From the NCBI RefSeq assembly GCF_002892835.1, contig NZ_PJMB01000007.1, positions 62,001 through 126,000 on the forward strand: 64,000 nucleotides of DNA. Direction: 5' to 3'. The position numbers were made by a program, and so were the translations under genes. Origin of the DNA: Arthrobacter sp. AFG7.2 (lineage in GTDB: Bacteria > Actinomycetota > Actinomycetes > Actinomycetales > Micrococcaceae). This document shows positions 18,108-26,230 of this stretch, piece by piece (position 1 is the first letter of the stretch; the number at the start of each line of letters is the position of its first letter). The notes under the pieces were generated by a model. The model saw only the letters and a list, made by a program, of their open reading frames with translations, made no database searches and was not told the DNA's origin.

Positions 18108-18847
18108 AAGTCGTGATCGTCGGCGCAGGAAGCGTCGGATCCTCCATCGCCAGGGAGCTGCTGGCGCACAAGCACGACATCCTCCTCATCGACCTCAAAC
18201 CCGAAGTGATCGGACGGAGCGGCCTTCGCGGAGCGCACTGGCTTGTGGGCGACGCCTGTGAGCTGAGCACGCTCCAGGGAGCGAAAGTGGAAGAGGCCGA
18301 CGTCGTGGTGTCAGCCACCGGTGACGACAAGGTCAACCTGGTGGTTTCCCTGCTGGCCAAAACCGAATTCGGGGTCGGCCGGACAGTGGGACGGGTGAAC
18401 AACCCCAAAAACGACTGGATGTTCACCGATTCCTGGGGCGTGGACGTCGCCGTCAACACACCCCAGCTCATGACCGCACTGGTGGAGGAAGCCGTGGAGA
18501 TCGGCGACCTTGTCCGGCTCCTCACCCTCCAGACCGGCGTCTCGTCAATTGTGGAATTCACTGTTCCGCACGACTCGCACGTGATTGGCCGGACGGTTGG
18601 GGATATCCGGTGGCCCGAGGATTCCACGCTGGTGGCTATCCTGCGGGACCATGCCCCCATTACGCCCAGCCGGGACGACGTGATCGACGGTGGCGACGAA
18701 CTGTTTTTTGTTACCACCATTGCGGCGGAGGACGACCTGCGCGCCCTGCTCTCGTCCCCGGACACGTCTGGTGCGGCAGGCCCACCGCAACCAGCGGGAG
18801 CCGGGGCAGGGCAGCAAGCGCTGGAGGACGACGGATTCGACGGTTAG
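18104..18847 (+). CDS. TrkA-family potassium uptake regulator, second of pair (CeoC-like, 247 aa)
   Basis: Second RCK protein of the pair: VVIVGAGSVGSSIARELL is the dinucleotide-binding motif, with Asp at the end of beta-2 (LLIDLKPE), then an RCK_C domain near residues 140-220 and a disordered Gly/Ala/Pro tail. It overlaps the first trkA gene by 4 bp and is co-translated with it. Actinobacteria keep these two as separate small proteins that probably form a hetero-oligomer. No TrkH/TrkG channel is present here; the nearest K+ transport candidate is the divergent KimA-like permease. Confidence 0.9.
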   Translation: MKVVIVGAGSVGSSIARELLAHKHDILLIDLKPEVIGRSGLRGAHWLVGDACELSTLQGAKVEEADVVVSATGDDKVNLVVSLLAKTEFGVGRTVGRVNNPKNDWMFTDSWGVDVAVNTPQLMTALVEEAVEIGDLVRLLTLQTGVSSIVEFTVPHDSHVIGRTVGDIRWPEDSTLVAILRDHAPITPSRDDVIDGGDELFFVTTIAAEDDLRALLSSPDTSGAAGPPQPAGAGAGQQALEDDGFDG

Positions 18848-18867
18848 CAGCCGCGCACGCCGTAACC

Positions 18868-19635
18868 TCAGGCCTTGGCTGTACCCGGCCCGTCGTCGTC
18901 GGCAGGGGCAGGTTTAGTCACCAGCCAGGCAACCCAGACACCGAGGATATAAAGCGGGGCGCCCATGATGAGCCGGGTGGTGGCCAGTGCTGCCAGTCCC
19001 TCCGGGCCCATGAGGTAGAGGGGAACCTGGACTACAAGACGCAGTGCGAGGACCGCAACGATGATCCAGGTGCCCAGCTGGTATGCCCTGACCCGGACCG
19101 GGTCCTTGCGCCAGTCAAGGCCCTCGTTCCGGATGAAGCCGAAGAGCAGGCCGGCCACCGGCCATTTGAGGAAGATGGAGAGCACCATCGCCAGGATGTA
19201 GGCGGCATTGGTGAAGAAGCCGGGCAGGTAGAAGTCCTCCGCCTTGCCGGTGGTGTTGGCAAGCCACGCTGAGATTCCCACGCCCAACACGCCGGCAAGT
19301 GCCTGCGTCAACGGTTTGCGCTGGATGAGCCGGACCACGGTGAACGCAGCAGCGGACGCCAGTGCCGCCACGAGGGACAACGTGAGCTCCCGGGTGATGG
19401 TGAAGGCCACCAGGAACACCAGGCCAGGCATGATGCTCTCCGCAATGCCCTGGACTCCGCCTGCGCTCCGCAGGACGTCGACCCGGCCGTCGTGGGTTCG
19501 GTGCAGTCCTGCCTTGGCCGCGTACTCGGCGGCGAAGCCGGCAACGGGTGACGCCTCCGGGACCGGCTTTGCTTCGTTGTCAGGAGTGCCGGGCCTCGGG
19601 GCTCCGGCGGAAGGGTCGGGCTGCGGCGCGGTCAT
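18868..19635 (-). CDS. DUF3159 domain-containing membrane protein (255 aa)
   Basis: Actinobacterial integral membrane protein of unknown function. A proline-rich cytosolic N-terminus (about 60 residues) is followed by the family start GLHRTHDGRVDVLRSAGGVQGIAESIMPGLVF and then about six hydrophobic segments. Its ATG overlaps the stop of the OB-fold gene (ATGA, 19632-19635), giving the conserved order DUF3710, OB-fold, DUF3159 next to the trkA pair. It converges with the second trkA gene across 20 bp. A link to K+ or membrane homeostasis is suggested only by position. Confidence 0.88.
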   Translation of the reverse strand: MTAPQPDPSAGAPRPGTPDNEAKPVPEASPVAGFAAEYAAKAGLHRTHDGRVDVLRSAGGVQGIAESIMPGLVFLVAFTITRELTLSLVAALASAAAFTVVRLIQRKPLTQALAGVLGVGISAWLANTTGKAEDFYLPGFFTNAAYILAMVLSIFLKWPVAGLLFGFIRNEGLDWRKDPVRVRAYQLGTWIIVAVLALRLVVQVPLYLMGPEGLAALATTRLIMGAPLYILGVWVAWLVTKPAPADDDGPGTAKA

Positions 19636-19991
19636 TCGTCCTCCTGGCGGGACAGTATTTCGTAGCGGGGGTTGAACATGGTGGGCAATCCGGCACTCCG
19701 GGAAAGCATTCCTTCCAGCCGGATCTCAGCGCCGGTTTCAATGCCCGGCACCCGCCGGCGCCCGAGCCAGACAACACGGAGCCTCCCGCGCCGTCCGCCT
19801 GCAGGGGCGGCCTGGGCTTTCCCGGGCCCGGCGTCGGAAACAATGGCGCTGAAGGCAGCAGCCTGGTCTGCCGGAAGGAAGGTCACCGAGTCGATCCGTC
19901 CCTGGCAGGTAACACGGCCTTTCTCCGGAAGCCGGCTGACGGGGAGGGCTCCGGTGTCCTGCTGCCCCTCGCCCGCTCCCGGGTCAGCCAA
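19632..19991 (-). CDS. OB-fold nucleic-acid-binding domain protein (119 aa)
   Basis: Small beta-barrel protein: VSRLPEKGRVTCQGRIDSVTF begins the OB fold and LRVVWLGRRRVPGIETGAEIRLEGMLS plus NPRYEIL closes it, as in the actinobacterial OB-fold proteins found between DUF3710 and DUF3159. The start is uncertain: TTG 19991, overlapping the DUF3710 stop region, and GTG 20012 are both possible, and neither has a strong ribosome-binding site. Readings further upstream are Arg/Pro-rich and unlike the family. It may bind RNA or single-stranded DNA; the role is unknown. Confidence 0.75.
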   Translation of the reverse strand: MADPGAGEGQQDTGALPVSRLPEKGRVTCQGRIDSVTFLPADQAAAFSAIVSDAGPGKAQAAPAGGRRGRLRVVWLGRRRVPGIETGAEIRLEGMLSRSAGLPTMFNPRYEILSRQEDE

Positions 19992-20697
19992 TCTGTGTGG
20001 TTTCCGGACCACGTTCCGGTTCCTGGAGGGAGGAGTCGGAGGGCGGAGGGGTGGTGGCTGTGTCCTTGGGCAGGCGGAGCTGCAGCAGATCACGCGGCGG
20101 CATGGGGCTGCCGCCGCGAATCACCACAACCTGCCTGAAAAGCGCTTCCAACGGTTCTGCTGCCGCCCGTTCCAGGGCTGCCGGTCCTCCCAGCACGCCC
20201 CGGAGGAACCAGCGCGGCCCGTCGATGCCGACAAAACGCGCCACCCGGTAGCCCTGGCTGCCGTCCGGCAACCCGGCCGGCAGTTTTGCCACCAGCTCGG
20301 TGCCAAACCCACCCTCGATCTCTTCGACCTGGCCGCCCTGGGCACCCACCGACTGGCCGATCTGTTCGCGGATTTCGTCCCACAGCCCCTCGGTCTTGGG
20401 TGCTGCGAATGCCTGCAGCTGCAGGCTGGATCCGTTGAGGTCCAGGGTCACTGCCACCACGCGCTGGGTGGCTTCCTCCACTTCGAGGCGCAACTGCAGT
20501 CCCTCGCTGGGTGTGATGAGCAGGGCACCGAGGTCCACGTAACCGTCACGGCTGGTGATTTCGGATTCATCGAAGGGTCCATTGGCGCGGGCATCGGGGC
20601 CGGCAGCAGCGTCGGAGGACTCCTCAACGCTGAGGGAGTCCTCCAGCGGATCTCCTGCTTCTTCCTTCTTGGCTTTCCTGCCGAGCCCAAAGACCAT
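19984..20697 (-). CDS. DUF3710 domain-containing protein (237 aa)
   Basis: Actinobacterial conserved protein: a basic start (MVFGLGRKAKKEE), an acidic disordered stretch, then the DUF3710 core with FDESEITSRDGYVDLGALLI, EGLQLRLEVEE, and RVARFVGIDGPRWFLRGVLGGPAA. There are no membrane segments. It is the first gene of the DUF3710-OB-DUF3159 operon; its stop overlaps the likely OB-fold start. It lies downstream of dut, separated by a hairpin terminator. Function unknown; the gene order is the same across many actinobacteria. Confidence 0.9.
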   Translation of the reverse strand: MVFGLGRKAKKEEAGDPLEDSLSVEESSDAAAGPDARANGPFDESEITSRDGYVDLGALLITPSEGLQLRLEVEEATQRVVAVTLDLNGSSLQLQAFAAPKTEGLWDEIREQIGQSVGAQGGQVEEIEGGFGTELVAKLPAGLPDGSQGYRVARFVGIDGPRWFLRGVLGGPAALERAAAEPLEALFRQVVVIRGGSPMPPRDLLQLRLPKDTATTPPPSDSSLQEPERGPETTQIG

Positions 20698-20737
20698 GAG
20701 GGTGTCTCCTTAGTTGTGAAATCGTGCCGGTCCGGCC

Positions 20738-20779
20738 CGTGCCGGGTCCCGCCGTCGTGCTGTGCCGCGACCCGGCACG
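20738..20779 (-). terminator. Hairpin terminator after dut
   Basis: Perfect 11-bp arms CGTGCCGGGTC (20738-20748) and GACCCGGCACG (20769-20779), 28 bp past the dut stop. There is no U-run. Confidence 0.6.
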
Positions 20780-20806
20780 AGCCTGCCGGAACGGAAAATT
20801 CTACTT

Positions 20807-21343
20807 TTAGGCCCCAGGCCGGTTGAATCCGCCGGTAGACCCGAAGCCGCCGGTACCGCGCACCGATCCGCTCAATTCATTGACGGGTATGAACTGCGCG
20901 TACTCGACGCGCTGGATGACCATCTGGGCAATTCTATCGCCGCGGTGCAGCTCGATGGGGTGGGTGGCATCTGTGTTCAGCAGGGTGACGCCGATTTCCC
21001 CCCGGTACCCGGCATCCACAGTCCCCGGCGCATTGACAATGGTCAGGCCGTGCTTGGTGGCAAGTCCGGAACGCGGGTGGATCAGTGCCACGAATCCCTC
21101 CGGCAGCGCGATCGCCACCCCGGTGGGAACGAGCCTGCGCTCCCCCGGCTGCAGGACAACGTCTTCCCTGGCGCGAAGGTCCGCGCCGGCGTCGCCGGGA
21201 TGTGCGTAAGAGGGTGCTTCCAGGCCCGGGTCCAGCATCTTCAGCTGAACCTGCAGGGTGGGGGCTGCGGCGGCGGGCTCATCCCCGGCAGTCGCTGCTG
21301 TGGGAAAGGTGTCTACTGCTGCGGAATGGTCAGTCACAGTCAC
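20807..21343 (-). CDS. dut: dUTP diphosphatase (178 aa)
   Basis: Hydrolyses dUTP to dUMP and pyrophosphate, keeping uracil out of DNA and feeding thymidylate synthesis. All trimeric dUTPase motifs are visible: [30 protein letters not shown] with the catalytic Asp and Tyr, [11 protein letters not shown], and the C-terminal arm [11 protein letters not shown] short Ala-rich N-terminal extension (about 30 residues) precedes the core; the true start could be a little downstream. It is divergent from the DUF3093 gene, as in mycobacteria. Confidence 0.96.
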   Translation of the reverse strand: MTVTDHSAAVDTFPTAATAGDEPAAAAPTLQVQLKMLDPGLEAPSYAHPGDAGADLRAREDVVLQPGERRLVPTGVAIALPEGFVALIHPRSGLATKHGLTIVNAPGTVDAGYRGEIGVTLLNTDATHPIELHRGDRIAQMVIQRVEYAQFIPVNELSGSVRGTGGFGSTGGFNRPGA

Positions 21344-21484
21344 TCACTCTAACCCGCGCCCATGGATCGGACCTAGGCCGCCCTTGGCGGCCGAAGGAGT
21401 GCAGCCGGAGCCAGGCGGACCAGCGTTCGCCGGGGCGGAACCGGCCGGGATGAAATAGCCAGGGAAAGGTGGAAAGCTTGGCCC

Positions 21485-21973
21485 ATGCCCGAATCAAGTT
21501 CCGCCGCGTCCGTTCCCAGCACTCCTTCCGCAGAGACGGCCGTGATGTACCGGGAGAAGCTCTGGCCCAATGTCTGGATCTGGATCATTGCGGCGGGCGT
21601 CTCCGGTGCGGGAATCCTGGTGTTCGCGCCCATCAGCGCTGCCGCCGGCTACACGGCTGCGGTAGTGCTCTTCACCATCATCGCCGTCCTCCTGATCCTC
21701 TCCACGCCCAGCATCGTGGTCACCCAAAAGGCGCTGACCGTTGGCCGGGCCACCATCGAGCGCCGCTACGTGGGTGCCGCGCTGCCGTTCCGCGGCGAGG
21801 AAGCGACGGCGGAACGCGGCACCCGGCTGAACGCCCTGGCCTACCTCTGCATCAGGGGCTGGATCGATCCGGTGGTCAGGATTGACATCACCGACCCGTC
21901 CGATCCGACGCCCTACTGGCTGACCTCCACCCGCCGTCCTGACGAGCTGACGGCGGCCCTCGCACGCAAGTAG
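21485..21973 (+). CDS. DUF3093 domain-containing membrane protein (162 aa)
   Basis: Actinobacterial protein of unknown function with two adjacent hydrophobic segments (about residues 30-52 and 55-78), then a cytosolic domain containing GWIDPVVRIDITDPSDPTPYWLTSTRRP, the family signature. ATG 21485 follows AAAGGTGGAAAG. It is divergent from dut across 141 bp that contain a small 7-bp hairpin (21376-21392). In related genomes a DUF4193 gene often follows; here only 121 bp separate this gene from sepH. Confidence 0.88.
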   Translation: MPESSSAASVPSTPSAETAVMYREKLWPNVWIWIIAAGVSGAGILVFAPISAAAGYTAAVVLFTIIAVLLILSTPSIVVTQKALTVGRATIERRYVGAALPFRGEEATAERGTRLNALAYLCIRGWIDPVVRIDITDPSDPTPYWLTSTRRPDELTAALARK

Positions 21974-22094
21974 CCGGCGTTCCAATGTGCCGGGAAGTCC
22001 CGGAAAATCGCGGCGCGCCCTGCCCCTTGACCCAAAACGTGTCCGCCGGGTGGCAAAGTTTCGAGTGATAGTAATGCCAGGGTGGAGGATTTGT

Positions 22095-23432
22095 ATGCAG
22101 GATCTACGGCTTGTAGGCGTACACGACGACGGGACTCACCTCCTGTTGAGCGGGGCCGGCGGCGAGATGTTCCAGCTGCCGATCGATGAAGCGCTGAGGA
22201 CGGCAAGCAGGTCTGCGGTTAAACCGCGGACGGAGCGGCCCTCCGTTCCCATGTCCCCGCGGGACATCCAGGCCCGTATTCGGGCAGGCGCCACGGCGGC
22301 GGACGTAGCCGAGGCTTCCGGGCTTCCGCTCGCCAAGGTCGAACGCTATGAGGGCCCCGTCCTTGCAGAACGGGAGTATGTTGCCCAGCAGGCCCGCAAG
22401 GTGGAAGTAGCCGCGCCCTCCCCGGGCCACGACGTCTACCGCTCGGCCTTCGGTGATAACCCGGCAACCCTCGGTGACATGGTGGCTCACCGGCTTGCGG
22501 CGCATGGCATCGATCCCGGGACTGTTGAGTGGGATTCCTGGCGCCGCCAGGATGGAACCTGGACCGTCTCGGCCACCTTCGAAACAAAGAACGGCGGCAG
22601 CCCGGGCATCGGCGAGGAACCGCCGGCGCTGTGGACCTTCAGTCCGGCGCGCAAATCCCTGCACAACGGCAACCGCTGGGCCCAGCAGCTCAGCGAACTG
22701 GAGCCTCTGGACGGGCCGGTGCCTGCCAGGCGTCTTTCCGCGGTGTCCGACAGGCCCTTTGATTTTGAGACCGATGCCGACGCCGTTCCAGGCAACCAGA
22801 ACGGCCCCGGAGGCACGGCTTCCGCTAAGGACAAGGAATCCGACGGCCTCCTGGACATGCTCCGCTCGCGGCGGGGCCAGCGGCTGGGCGTGGACGAGGA
22901 TTCCGACGACGCCCTGGCGTTGCTTCTAACCAACGGCGTACCCGCCGCCCATCCCCGGCCCTCCGAGGTCGTGCCGGAGGCCGGGGAAGCGGCCGCTGAA
23001 CCAGAAGCGGACGGCGGCGAAGCTCCTGCCGCCCAGGGCGATTCCTTCATCCGGCGCCGGGAAGCCCGGCCGTCCATGCTGTCCCGGCTCAGCCTTATGC
23101 CTCCGCATCGGGACCCCGCCGACGAGAGTCTGCGGTTGCACGACGGCGTCAGTACCGATACCCGGGAAATCACGATTGTGGCCTCAACCCGCGGGTCGAC
23201 CGCCCCTCCGGACGCCGAGGCAGCAGAGGAGGCCGGAAGTGCAGTCAGCGGCGGCGGCCTTGACGAGCTGTTGGGCGGCAGTCCCAGGCGGCCGGCCTCC
23301 AGGGGCGATGACGCCTCCCCCACAACAGGCCAACTGCCTGAGGCAGTTACCCCCGAGCGGCAGCCCGCGAGGCCCAAGCGCTCAAGCGTTCCATCCTGGG
23401 ACGAGATCGTCTTCGGTACCCGGGGAGACTGA
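22095..23432 (+). CDS. sepH: Septation protein SepH (445 aa)
   Basis: Actinobacterial cell-division protein that binds FtsZ and stimulates its assembly. The N-terminal DUF3071 core begins MQDLRLVGVHDDGTHLLLSG; a helix-turn-helix-like stretch, RIRAGATAADVAEASGLPLAKVERYEGPV, lies at about residues 58-86, and the rest is a long, acidic, Pro/Ala-rich, probably disordered tail ending in a conserved SVPSWDEIVFG. I chose ATG 22095 because GGTGGAGGA precedes it and the family N-terminus begins there. It converges with tdk across 42 bp without a clear terminator. Confidence 0.93.
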   Translation: MQDLRLVGVHDDGTHLLLSGAGGEMFQLPIDEALRTASRSAVKPRTERPSVPMSPRDIQARIRAGATAADVAEASGLPLAKVERYEGPVLAEREYVAQQARKVEVAAPSPGHDVYRSAFGDNPATLGDMVAHRLAAHGIDPGTVEWDSWRRQDGTWTVSATFETKNGGSPGIGEEPPALWTFSPARKSLHNGNRWAQQLSELEPLDGPVPARRLSAVSDRPFDFETDADAVPGNQNGPGGTASAKDKESDGLLDMLRSRRGQRLGVDEDSDDALALLLTNGVPAAHPRPSEVVPEAGEAAAEPEADGGEAPAAQGDSFIRRREARPSMLSRLSLMPPHRDPADESLRLHDGVSTDTREITIVASTRGSTAPPDAEAAEEAGSAVSGGGLDELLGGSPRRPASRGDDASPTTGQLPEAVTPERQPARPKRSSVPSWDEIVFGTRGD

Positions 23433-23474
23433 CCACAGTCCGGAAACGGGCGGGCACGCTGGACAACCCGGCCG

Positions 23475-24200
23475 TCAGGCCCCGGTTGCCGTACCGCCCG
23501 TGCCCCGCCAGAGGCACGCATCCACGTCAAACGGCAGTAATTGGTCCTGTTCGGCCATCAGGTTGGCGCCGTGTGCGGTGACGCGGCGCATGAAGTGGCG
23601 GCGGCAGAGAGTCTCATACCCCACCAGGGGGACGTGGCCCGCCGCTGCGGCCGCAGGTCCGTCCACGGCCATGTCCACGTCTCCCACCACTACCTGGGCG
23701 CCCTCGGTGACCATGACGCCGTCCATGGTCCGCGCATTGTGGGTTGCCCTGCGGCCGCACCAGCACAGCGCCTCCACCTGCAGGACCTGCACCCGGTCCG
23801 CCAGTTCAATCAGCCGCTGGGAGCCGGGAAAGAGCCTGGTGCGGAAATCAGCGGTAATACCGAAGGCAAAGACGTCCACGTCAATTTCGTCCACGACTTT
23901 CGCCAGCTGTTCCACCTGTTCGGGCGTGTAGAACTGGGCCTCGTCGCAGATGAGGTAGTCCACGCGCTGTCCCTGGGTGCGCCGCTTCATGACTTCCTCC
24001 CAGAAGTCCGTCCGGTCCACTACCTCGACGGCGTCAGTTTCCAGCCCGAGCCGGCTGGAGATGCGGGACTCGCCTGCGCGGTCGTTGCGGCTGAAGCGGA
24101 CACCGCCCCGTCCCCGGGCCCGGTGGTTATGATCCATCTGGAGCGCGAGCGTGGACTTACCGCAGTCCATGGTGCCCGAGAAAAACACGAGTTCAGCCAC
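23475..24200 (-). CDS. tdk: Thymidine kinase, type II (241 aa)
   Basis: Phosphorylates thymidine to dTMP in pyrimidine salvage. The P-loop FFSGTMDCGKSTLALQ is at residues about 6-21, the Walker-B-like DEAQFY near residue 115, and the lasso/zinc region has LCWCGRRATHNARTM and YETLCRRHF with metal-binding Cys/His. I chose GTG 24200 because GGGAGGAG precedes it; it overlaps the upstream gene's stop by 8 bp. The C-terminal tail is longer than in many type II enzymes. Confidence 0.94.
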   Translation of the reverse strand: MAELVFFSGTMDCGKSTLALQMDHNHRARGRGGVRFSRNDRAGESRISSRLGLETDAVEVVDRTDFWEEVMKRRTQGQRVDYLICDEAQFYTPEQVEQLAKVVDEIDVDVFAFGITADFRTRLFPGSQRLIELADRVQVLQVEALCWCGRRATHNARTMDGVMVTEGAQVVVGDVDMAVDGPAAAAAGHVPLVGYETLCRRHFMRRVTAHGANLMAEQDQLLPFDVDACLWRGTGGTATGA

Positions 24201-25446
24201 GGCGTGCGCTCCTCCCGTCTGCTGCGAAACACAGGAACGGAACCTCCCGCTCCGCCCTGGTGAGGGATCCATGCTGACCCACCACGTCCATGGCGGCGGG
24301 ACGCACCCGCCGGATGTCGTAGAGCGCCAGTTCGTCCCGGGCCGCAATCATCACGTCACCGATCCTGCCCTCCACAGCGGGCCGCACCGATCCGAAAAGT
24401 CCCGCCGCAATGGCGTCCGCCCGGGTAAACGCCCAGATGCGTGTGCCGAAGCGGGCCCGCCACGCTGCGAGCAGCCGTTCCTGCGCACGGGCGCCGGCGT
24501 TGGGTTCCAGGTAGAGGTGCACCATCCTGGGTTCCCCGGCCGTGTGCCTGACACCTTCCACGAGGTGCGGTTCTGCGGAAAAATCGATGCGTTGCTGCTC
24601 CGGAACGTCGAGCATGCCATGGTCCGCCGTCAACAGGATGGTGGTACCGGCCGGGAGGGAGGCGTTCAGGCGCTTCATGGTGGCATCCAGCTCCTCAAGC
24701 TGGTGTTCCCACTGCTGCGACTGGCAGCCGTAGCGGTGGCCGGCCTTATCCAGCTCATTGAGGTAGAAGTACATGAGCGCGGGGCCGGGCGCGGCGAGCG
24801 CTTCTGCGGCAGCAGCAGTACGGGCGTGGGAAGTGGTGGCGGACACGAAAGTGCCGCCGCGGAGGGCGGCCCGGGTCATGGGTGAGTCGCCAAACTGGGG
24901 CAGGCTGACAGTGGTGACGGCGGCATCCTCCGCGGCACGCTCCAGGACCGTGGGAAACGGCTGCCACAGCTGTGGGTCCACTCCGGGGTCCCAGTTGCCC
25001 AGCAGGTTGACCACTTTGTCCTGGTCCGGATCAAGGACGTCGTACCCCACCATGCCGTGCTGGCCGGGAGGCAGACCGGTGCCAAGACTTGCCAGCGCGG
25101 CTGCGGTGGTCGAGGGGAACGCTGAATCCAGCCAGACGGGCACCTCGCCCTGGCCGGCCTGGATGACGGAGCGCAGGAAAGGTGTGTGGGCGGACTTCTG
25201 CTTCAGGAGGTTCCGGCCAAGGCCGTCGGCCACAACCACGCACACACGGGAGGCGGCAGGAAGGCCAAGGGTATTGGTGAACCCTTCGAGGCCCAGGCTT
25301 GCCGCAGCGCTGCCCAGCACATCCGCCACTGAGCGACGGCCGTAGGCAGGAGCGGGCGGCAGGTCAGGGGCGTTGGCCGGCGGAACGGATGAGCCGCTGG
25401 AAGGGGCTGACGGGACATAGCTGGTGATGCGGCGTTCTTCCGGCAT
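24193..25446 (-). CDS. Alkaline-phosphatase-superfamily phosphodiesterase (417 aa)
   Basis: Nucleotide pyrophosphatase/phosphodiesterase-like enzyme. VVVADGLGRNLL (first metal-binding Asp), AFPSTTAAALASLGTGLPPGQHG (nucleophilic Thr region), LNELDKAGHRYG and LLTADHGMLD (Asp-His metal ligands) are all present, so it should be a two-metal phosphoesterase. There is no signal peptide, so the enzyme is cytosolic. It overlaps tdk by 8 bp and follows the DUF5998 gene by one base, forming an operon. Its substrate is unknown; a nucleotide or phosphonate ester would be typical. Confidence 0.9.
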   Translation of the reverse strand: MPEERRITSYVPSAPSSGSSVPPANAPDLPPAPAYGRRSVADVLGSAAASLGLEGFTNTLGLPAASRVCVVVADGLGRNLLKQKSAHTPFLRSVIQAGQGEVPVWLDSAFPSTTAAALASLGTGLPPGQHGMVGYDVLDPDQDKVVNLLGNWDPGVDPQLWQPFPTVLERAAEDAAVTTVSLPQFGDSPMTRAALRGGTFVSATTSHARTAAAAEALAAPGPALMYFYLNELDKAGHRYGCQSQQWEHQLEELDATMKRLNASLPAGTTILLTADHGMLDVPEQQRIDFSAEPHLVEGVRHTAGEPRMVHLYLEPNAGARAQERLLAAWRARFGTRIWAFTRADAIAAGLFGSVRPAVEGRIGDVMIAARDELALYDIRRVRPAAMDVVGQHGSLTRAEREVPFLCFAADGRSARRG

Positions 25447-25447
25447 C

Positions 25448-26188
25448 TCAGCGCTGCTGGTGCCCGCGGCTCAGCCGGTTGCCAAACACACCCGGGCGCG
25501 GCCGGGGCGGGAGCGACTGGACATGGGGCGCCGGCGCTGCCGAGCCAGTGTTGACTGCCCGCAACGCACGGGCGAAGAGCTTGGCGTCCTGGACTGCCTG
25601 CAGCCCATCCGCCTCAGCGCTGATCCGCAGGACGATGTCTTCCTGCGCTATGGTGCCGCTGTAGCCGTGGTCTGCCTCGCACTGGGGATCCCCGCAGCTG
25701 GCCGGGCCCATGTCCAGCCGCTGGCCGCCGGACCAGGCGATGGACAGCGTGACCTCGCGCACCGGATCTGATGGCTTGTAGTTCTGCGGCTGGGCGTACA
25801 TGTAGCTGAGCACCACCGAACGGATCTGCGCCACAGGCACGGACTCGGTGGAGATCTGGGCCACGATCTGTTCGCCGGCCTCATCCAGCTGCTGGTCGTC
25901 CACATGGGTGATCACCAGCATGTCCGCGGTCAGTACCAGCACCGTGATGTGGCGGCGGACCTCGGCCCGGTCAAAGTGGGTTTCCAGGTGCACCAGGTGG
26001 GCTACACATTCGCGGCCGTCCAGGGCATCGTCCACCACGTCGGCAACCAGGCGCGGGTAGAAGCCTGCCTTCTGCAGTGCACCGTCAAGGCTTTGGCCCT
26101 GGGCGCTGTGGTTGTGTGAGCTGTGGCGGACTGCCTGGTTTTCATTGCCGGGCGTTTCGGGCGCCGAAGCGGGAGGCTGTGAGCTCAT
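25448..26188 (-). CDS. DUF5998 family protein (246 aa)
   Basis: Actinobacterial conserved soluble protein. The core runs from ALQKAGFYPRLVADVVDDALDG through HLVHLETHFDRAEVRRHITVLVLTADMLVITHVDD to ARALRAVN. The C-terminus is proline/arginine-rich. It starts the DUF5998-phosphatase-tdk operon. Other actinobacteria place this family in the same position before the alkaline-phosphatase-like gene (from memory). No biochemical role is known to me. Confidence 0.85.
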   Translation of the reverse strand: MSSQPPASAPETPGNENQAVRHSSHNHSAQGQSLDGALQKAGFYPRLVADVVDDALDGRECVAHLVHLETHFDRAEVRRHITVLVLTADMLVITHVDDQQLDEAGEQIVAQISTESVPVAQIRSVVLSYMYAQPQNYKPSDPVREVTLSIAWSGGQRLDMGPASCGDPQCEADHGYSGTIAQEDIVLRISAEADGLQAVQDAKLFARALRAVNTGSAAPAPHVQSLPPRPRPGVFGNRLSRGHQQR

Positions 26189-26230
26189 TCCCCCATTTTC
26201 ACAGATCGGCCGCGCACATTGCCAACCGCG

